Position numbers and translations under genes: made by a program
In this document: positions 59,661-64,000 of the stretch, piece by piece
How positions within the stretch are numbered: the first letter of the stretch is position 1
Layout: each line of letters starts with the position of its first letter
Notes under the pieces: generated by a model
Database searches by the model: none
Told to the model about the DNA's origin: nothing
The model's input: only the letters and a program-made list of their open reading frames with translations
Assembly: GCA_903840415.1 (NCBI GenBank)
Contig: CAIMFY010000101.1
Coordinates: 24,621-88,620, forward strand
DNA: 64,000 nt
Direction: 5' to 3'
From: an uncultured Opitutia bacterium
GTDB taxonomy: Bacteria; Verrucomicrobiota; Verrucomicrobiia; Opitutales; Opitutaceae

Positions 59661-59746
59661 GGTTAGGATGGGATCGGACCCGGCCGCGAAGCTCAGGGGC
59701 CTGGGCTCCTCCTGAGCCTTGTCGGGGTCCAATCCCCTCCGAAGCC
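59661..59746. repeat. long imperfect palindrome near the island edge
   Basis: The left arm (GGTTAGGATGGGATCGGACC, 59661-59680, continuing to GCTCAGG at 59691-59697) is matched by the inverse of the right arm (CCTGAGC at 59711-59717, GGGGTCCAATCCC at 59724-59736, on to 59746). The 13-nt loop is 59698-59710. It is about 86 bp in all, with a few mismatches and bulges. It does not fold as a tRNA. It may be an attachment site, a structured RNA or a terminator. The rest of 59569-59970 shows no supported gene. Confidence 0.6.
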
Positions 59747-59970
59747 TTCGGCCACCGGCGACCCGCCAAATGGTGATCCATGGGTCACAATCGAGTAGTT
59801 TTTACCCTGCCGGATGCGGGCTGAGCCGTTGGAAAAGCCGGTCGCTGACGGCGACCCTGCCGGTCCGGCGCAACCTTTCGCGGTCTTGAGCGACTACCCT
59901 TGGGCTGGGGCCGTTGCCCCTCAGCAACCCGCGCAACCGGATGAACGATTGATGTCCCCAGCGAAGCCCC

Positions 59971-61743
59971 ATGAGTAAAATTCTGATCGCACTGATGCCG
60001 GTATTTTTCCTGCTCCCGGTCGCGCGCGCCGCCGCGCCGGTGCGCGCGGGCCACGTGGTGCTCGATGCCACCTCGTTTTTGGGCGAGCTGCCCGATGGCG
60101 ACACCGCGCAAAATGGTCCGCCTCGCACCGGCGGCGGTCGCCGCGGTGCGGCCCCCGCCGCGACGCCCGCCCGGCCGGCGCCGACCTTCACGTTCGAAAA
60201 CTTCGCGATCAATCTGCTTGCGCCCACGCCGCTCGGCGCGAAGGCCGACCTTCCGCAGGCCGGCACGTGGCATCTCTATGTGCGCTCGCGCCGCGTCACG
60301 GAGGGCAGCTCGTTCAAGGTCGCGGTGGGCGACCAGCTCAGCGCCGGCACGTTCGGCCAGGCGCCCGGCGGTGCGTTTCAATCCGGCGGCCGCTTCGAAC
60401 TCCCGCGCGGTCCGCTCAAGGTCACGCTCACGGAGATCCACCCCGGCTGCGCGTTCGATGTGTTGCTGCTTTCCCAGCAAGCGGATCTCACGGAGGCCGA
60501 TCTCGCCCCGCTGCAGTATCCCGAGGACATCGTGCTCCTCAAAGCATACCCGCTGCCGGTCGCCATTGAGGGCGTGAAATTCGGTGATCTCAATGGCGAC
60601 GGAAAAACGGACCTCGTCGTCCTCACGCCCAACTACTCGACCTACGCCTACGATAACAGCGGCAAGGAGCTCTGGCACGTCGACGCGCCGTCCGGCGGGA
60701 GTGAGCTGCGTTCGCAGTTCGAGGCGCCGGGCGTCGTCTGGGATTTCGATCAGGACGGCAAAGCCGAGGTCGTCGCGTGGTGCATGCTCGACGGCAGGGA
60801 AACGCTCGCGATGTATGACGGCGCGACGGGCGCGATCAAACACCAGATCCCGTGGCCCACGCCGCCGATGCCGCATGTGTATAATAATTTCCGCCTCGCG
60901 ATCGCGAAGCTTCACCCCGGCTATCCCGACAGTCTCATCGTCTACACCGATTCCGGGGGCACGGTGTCGATCAACGCCTATGGTCCCTCGCTCGATCTGC
61001 TCTGGTCCTACAGTCATCCACGGCTGAAGGATTATCACGGCCACTACATTTATCCGGTCGATATCAACGGCGACGGCATCGACGAGGTTTACGTTTCCCA
61101 CGTGATGCTCGACGCCAAGGGCCACGAGGTCTGGAACAACTACGCGGAGTTTCCCGACAATCACGACCACGTGGACTCCGCGCGCTTCGTCGATCTGAAC
61201 GGCGACGGCAAACTCGAGATCATCGCCGGCCAATCCGATGTCGGCACGACGGTGTATGATGCGACCACGGGGAAGCTGCTCTGGCAGCGCTTTGCGAATC
61301 ACAACCAGAAGATCGAGGCCGGCAATTACCGCGCCGACATTCCCGGCCAGGTGATTGTCGCGAGTTCGCGTTTCTACGTCGGCGGACTCGGCGCGCTCCT
61401 CCGCTGGTATGATCCGCAGGGCCGCCGCATCGACATCTGGCCGAAGCATCCCATCCCGGGAAATCCGAATTTCTCGAAGGGCGACTTTAAGGGCGACGGC
61501 AAGAACGCGCTCTTCTGGCAGCGCTTCCGCATCGAGGCCGACGGCACGGGCACAATCGCGTTTCCCGACGAGGTCTTCCACATGTTTGACTTCATGGGCA
61601 CGGGCACCGACCAGCCCGTGACCGTCAATCGCAACGGCATGGTCCGCGTCTACGGCTACAAAAGCGCGAAGCCCAATCCGGCCGCGGAGAAAAGCGATCC
61701 GCTCTATCGCGCGCATTCGATCGCGAACCACACGCACTACTGA
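59971..61743 (+). CDS. secreted FG-GAP/VCBS beta-propeller protein (PL11-like)
   Basis: The 590-residue protein has a signal peptide (MSKILIALMPVFFLLPVARA), an N-terminal beta domain interrupted by a Pro/Ala-rich insert, then calcium-binding propeller repeats: FGDLNGDGKTDLVVLT, WDFDQDGKAEVVAW, DINGDGIDEVYVSH, DLNGDGKLEIIAGQ and GDFKGDGKNALFWQ. The layout recalls rhamnogalacturonan lyases of family PL11, though catalytic residues cannot be confirmed. It is followed 13 bases later by an esterase-associated domain gene, pointing to pectin-type polysaccharide use. Confidence 0.8.
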   Translation: MSKILIALMPVFFLLPVARAAAPVRAGHVVLDATSFLGELPDGDTAQNGPPRTGGGRRGAAPAATPARPAPTFTFENFAINLLAPTPLGAKADLPQAGTWHLYVRSRRVTEGSSFKVAVGDQLSAGTFGQAPGGAFQSGGRFELPRGPLKVTLTEIHPGCAFDVLLLSQQADLTEADLAPLQYPEDIVLLKAYPLPVAIEGVKFGDLNGDGKTDLVVLTPNYSTYAYDNSGKELWHVDAPSGGSELRSQFEAPGVVWDFDQDGKAEVVAWCMLDGRETLAMYDGATGAIKHQIPWPTPPMPHVYNNFRLAIAKLHPGYPDSLIVYTDSGGTVSINAYGPSLDLLWSYSHPRLKDYHGHYIYPVDINGDGIDEVYVSHVMLDAKGHEVWNNYAEFPDNHDHVDSARFVDLNGDGKLEIIAGQSDVGTTVYDATTGKLLWQRFANHNQKIEAGNYRADIPGQVIVASSRFYVGGLGALLRWYDPQGRRIDIWPKHPIPGNPNFSKGDFKGDGKNALFWQRFRIEADGTGTIAFPDEVFHMFDFMGTGTDQPVTVNRNGMVRVYGYKSAKPNPAAEKSDPLYRAHSIANHTHY

Positions 61744-61756
61744 CGAGCCGAACCCC

Positions 61757-62281
61757 ATGACGAAAAATCTTTTCACCTTCGCCAAGTCGGCCGCGTGCTC
61801 ACTCGCGGTTTCCGCCGCGGCTTTCGCCGGCCCGTTTTATCCCGAGGGCGCGACGACGCTGCACTTCGCCTTCGAAGGCAGCCCGAACGGCGACCGCCCG
61901 ATCGTGAGGCCCCCTGCGACCTACTCCGTCGAGGATGGTTTCGGTTTCGTCGATTCACCCGGGTTGATCGGCACCGCGCTCGGCGTGACCGCGCCGAAAT
62001 ATTTTCGCTTCGACGTAAATCTCCCCGCCGGCACCTACGACATCAGCGTCACGCTCGGCGGCACGCGCGATGAATCGGTCACGAGCATCAAGGCCGAGAA
62101 CCATCAGCCCATGGTGTCCGACGTCCACGTCACTCGCGGAGAGCGGGCCGTGAAAACCTTCACCGTCACCGTCAAACGCGTCGCCGCCGGCGACGGACGC
62201 CTCACGCTCGAATTCGAAGGCATCAATCCATCGATGATGAAACTCGACATCAAACCCAGGGCGAAGCCGGCGACTGCGTAG
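61757..62281 (+). CDS. exported carbohydrate-esterase-associated domain protein
   Basis: The 174-residue protein has a signal peptide (about 1-24, ending SAAAFA) and a single beta-sandwich domain resembling the N-terminal domain of CE12 rhamnogalacturonan acetylesterases: YFRFDVNLPAGTYDISVTLGG, TSIKAENHQPMVSDVHVTRGERAVKTFTVTVKR and RLTLEFEGINPSMMKLDI. The SGNH esterase domain is absent; the frame stops after the domain. It may be a free-standing binding module. The following 62282-62564 has no supported gene. Confidence 0.72.
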   Translation: MTKNLFTFAKSAACSLAVSAAAFAGPFYPEGATTLHFAFEGSPNGDRPIVRPPATYSVEDGFGFVDSPGLIGTALGVTAPKYFRFDVNLPAGTYDISVTLGGTRDESVTSIKAENHQPMVSDVHVTRGERAVKTFTVTVKRVAAGDGRLTLEFEGINPSMMKLDIKPRAKPATA

Positions 62282-62564
62282 AGCAAGAAGGTGAGTGGGG
62301 TCGCCCGCGAGCGGGCCCAGAGGATCTTGGTTGCCGTGATATTTCTGCTCGCGGCAAGCCCGTCGCCAAAAGGAGCCGCGCTTTCCGGCCGGCATACGGT
62401 CCTCGCTTGGCTGGCGGCAGACTGACCCCGGATTTCGCCTGTTTAATCCAACGTCGCGGAAACGAGCCGGCGCCACACCGACCGCTCGAATCTCCGCGTG
62501 ACCGGCGATGCGCGCTATGACGCCCCGCCCCGCCGTCGTCCGCGACCTGACGCCTTCGGTTCGC

Positions 62565-63704
62565 TCAATTCTCCGCGATCGGATATCCCTGCCAGATCCA
62601 TTGCAGCGCGGTCGGGTAGAGCTGTGAGATCGTCGGCCGGTCAGTGTGGCCGGCTCCGCGCGCGAAGACGAATTTGTAGTGATACCCTTTCGCCGCCAGC
62701 ACGCGGGCCATGTTCTCGTTCGCTTGGACCCAGTCGTGCATTCCGTCCCGCGGGTTGAAGTTGTCGCGGTCGCCGCATTCCATGTAGATGCGGAGCGGTT
62801 TGACCGGGCTGTTGGGGATCAGCGTTTCGTGGTAGGCCCAGGCGCCGTGCGGATTATCCGGATCGGTAGGCCACTGCTGGTTCACGAACGTCCCGGAGAA
62901 AGTGATGACGCGATGGTAGCGCTCCGGATGAAACCACGCCATCGTCATGCCCGCCGCCGCGCCGGAGCTGGTGCCCATCACGGCCCGTCCGTCCGGATCT
63001 TTCGTCAATTTCACGCTGGCGACCTTTTCGGCCATCGGCAGGACTTCCGTCTCGACGAAGTCGCTATACTTACCGGACACCGTGTCGTATTCGAGTCCGC
63101 GCTCGCTGCCCTGCCCATCGCCACCGCCGGCGGGAATGGCGACCACGATCATCACCGGCAACTTCTTCAAAGGGATCAGGTGGTCGAGCACGTTGAACGC
63201 CCGGTTGTCGCCATCGGTGGTGATCATGACCGGCGCGATCGCCCCGGGAACATACTGCTTGGGAACGTAGACCGAAACCGTGCGCGCCCAAGGCGCGGGA
63301 TGGCTGGTGATTGTTAACGTGTTTCCGTTGGCCGCGGCCGGCGCCGTCGCTCCCGGCGCGGGTGGATCGCGCGCGATGCCCGGGAAAAACCTACTCTCGG
63401 TCGAGCGGAGCGTGAATTTGTAGATGGTGCCCTTGAGTTCACCGTCCGCGACGGCACTCATCTCCGGCGACGGAGTGTGAGTCGCGCCGATGATGAAATT
63501 GCCCTCGGCCTCGAGCGGCGGCACCTGGCCGTCGGGCAGTTCGATAGCCTTGACATAGCCCGCCGCGAGCGGATCGCGCACGCGCGCCGGCGGACGTGCC
63601 GCGGCGCGTCCCACCGCTGGAGCCGGGGCGCCGGCAGGCTGGGCCGAGGCCATGCTCACACCCATCAGTAGAATCGCAGCGGTGAAGAAGAAAGGCGGTT
63701 TCAT
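62565..63704 (-). CDS. secreted CE1-like alpha/beta-hydrolase esterase
   Basis: The ATG at 63702-63704 gives 379 residues with a signal peptide (MKPPFFFTAAILLMGVSMASA). The esterase-D/enterochelin-esterase-like fold is shown by TVSVYVPKQYVPGAIAPVMITTDGDNRAFNVLDHLI, the nucleophile elbow AVMGTSSGAAAGM, YMECGDRDNFNPRDGMHDWVQANENMARVLAAKGYHYKFVFARGAGH with the catalytic His, and LQWIWQGYP. It likely removes acetyl or feruloyl groups from plant polysaccharide. It is convergent with the two preceding genes. Confidence 0.82.
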   Translation of the reverse strand: MKPPFFFTAAILLMGVSMASAQPAGAPAPAVGRAAARPPARVRDPLAAGYVKAIELPDGQVPPLEAEGNFIIGATHTPSPEMSAVADGELKGTIYKFTLRSTESRFFPGIARDPPAPGATAPAAANGNTLTITSHPAPWARTVSVYVPKQYVPGAIAPVMITTDGDNRAFNVLDHLIPLKKLPVMIVVAIPAGGGDGQGSERGLEYDTVSGKYSDFVETEVLPMAEKVASVKLTKDPDGRAVMGTSSGAAAGMTMAWFHPERYHRVITFSGTFVNQQWPTDPDNPHGAWAYHETLIPNSPVKPLRIYMECGDRDNFNPRDGMHDWVQANENMARVLAAKGYHYKFVFARGAGHTDRPTISQLYPTALQWIWQGYPIAEN

Positions 63705-63879
63705 GGGGGATTCGGAGTTGTGGGCCACAAAAGTGCGGCAGTCTGGCCAAACAACAAATGCAACACCGGCCATGACGGAGGTGACGAGTTCATTGTGTCA
63801 AGTGGGCGGCCCCACGGCAGGGCACCGATTTTTTCGGTGTTTCCAAGAGCAACGATATGGGGACAACCCGTGATTTGCC

Positions 63880-64000
63880 CTATCGCGAGAAGAAGGTCAG
63901 CAACCATATGCACCCGTGGTTCAGCCAATAATCAACCGCGGGACATTCCCGCAGGAGCAGTTGTTCAATCCGCTCGAGGCCATGGTAGCAGGCCCACAGG
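63880..64000 (-). CDS. 3' end of a gene running off the right edge
   Basis: A minus-strand frame enters from the window edge and ends at a TAG at 63880-63882. It reads LWACYHGLERIEQLLLRECP then AVDYWLNHGCIWLLTFFSR. The composition is protein-like, but nothing identifies the family. The stretch 63705-63879 is otherwise empty. Confidence 0.35.
   Translation of the reverse strand, partial: LWACYHGLERIEQLLLRECPAVDYWLNHGCIWLLTFFSR

Noticed and set aside
59661..59746. tRNA or tmRNA at the island edge
   Set aside because: GGGGTCCAATCCCC resembles a T-arm at first sight, but no acceptor, D-arm or anticodon arm can be drawn on either strand. The sequence is instead a palindrome.
62290..62425. Short ORF after the esterase-associated domain gene
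   Set aside because: GTG-initiated 44 codons with a hydrophobic stretch, but no start signal, no family and GC-driven composition.
1..64000. CRISPR array, rRNA or complete prophage
   Set aside because: No regularly spaced direct repeats, ribosomal RNA segments or phage structural genes are visible.

Overview
This 64 kb window is GC-rich bacterial chromosome. Its mix of genes suggests a Gram-negative member of the Verrucomicrobiota, probably Opitutaceae-like: a PPi-type phosphofructokinase, a complete lipid A aminoarabinose (Arn) pathway, LptF, MacAB-TolC and RND efflux, many paired FTLVEIM pseudopilins, and rhamnogalacturonan-type polysaccharide genes. The taxonomic guess is inference; no rRNA or tRNA gene was found to anchor it.

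Layout. (1) 0.1-7.4 kb: an ArsR-type repressor is divergent from a run of sulfur and efflux genes (DUF2892, RND adaptor, RND pump, rhodanese, DUF2892, DUF302, Tll0287-like haem protein, secreted rhodanese). (2) 7.42-9.91 kb: a 2.49 kb IS5/IS903-like element. It carries its DDE transposase and a divergent TnpB (RuvC nuclease) gene between matching terminal inverted repeats and a target duplication, in the tiny gap between two convergent genes. (3) 9.9-15.4 kb: prmB, a rhomboid-fold protein, a TPR protein, an outer-membrane-type protein, SRAP (HMCES/YedK) and lptF. (4) 15.4-24.9 kb: an arn operon (arnT-B-C, then split arnA, then arnD). It is interrupted between arnC and arnA by a four-gene cassette, two tandem copies of a pseudopilin plus single-TM-protein pair. 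(5) 25-39 kb: housekeeping and transport genes (holA, a methyltransferase, purB, PPi-PFK, cstA, DUF3300/DUF2950, TolC-MacA-MacB).

(6) About 39.2-59.8 kb: an accessory island. It starts at a truncated PGPGW-type gene and ends at a catalytic-domain-only tyrosine recombinase with a long palindrome beside it. Inside are a three-gene recombinase-like module with a divergent AT-hook-type gene, an orphan Phd/YefM antitoxin, a DUF3883 nuclease-like protein, a WYL regulator, a PIN protein, a HEPN-HNH pair, a TIR (CAP12-type) effector, an AlbA_2/Schlafen-type protein and several unknown genes. Five copies of a 34-nt hairpin site divide this island into blocks. The best copy is a perfect 13-8-13 inverted repeat, the geometry of loxP-class sites. 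(7) 60-64 kb: a secreted beta-propeller protein, a small carbohydrate-esterase-associated domain and a CE1-like esterase, probably for polysaccharide degradation.

The most notable items are the IS903-like element carrying TnpB, the pseudopilin cassette inside the arn operon, and the defence-like island with its recurrent 34-nt sites next to a recombinase gene. All functions are read from motifs by eye; no database search was possible.
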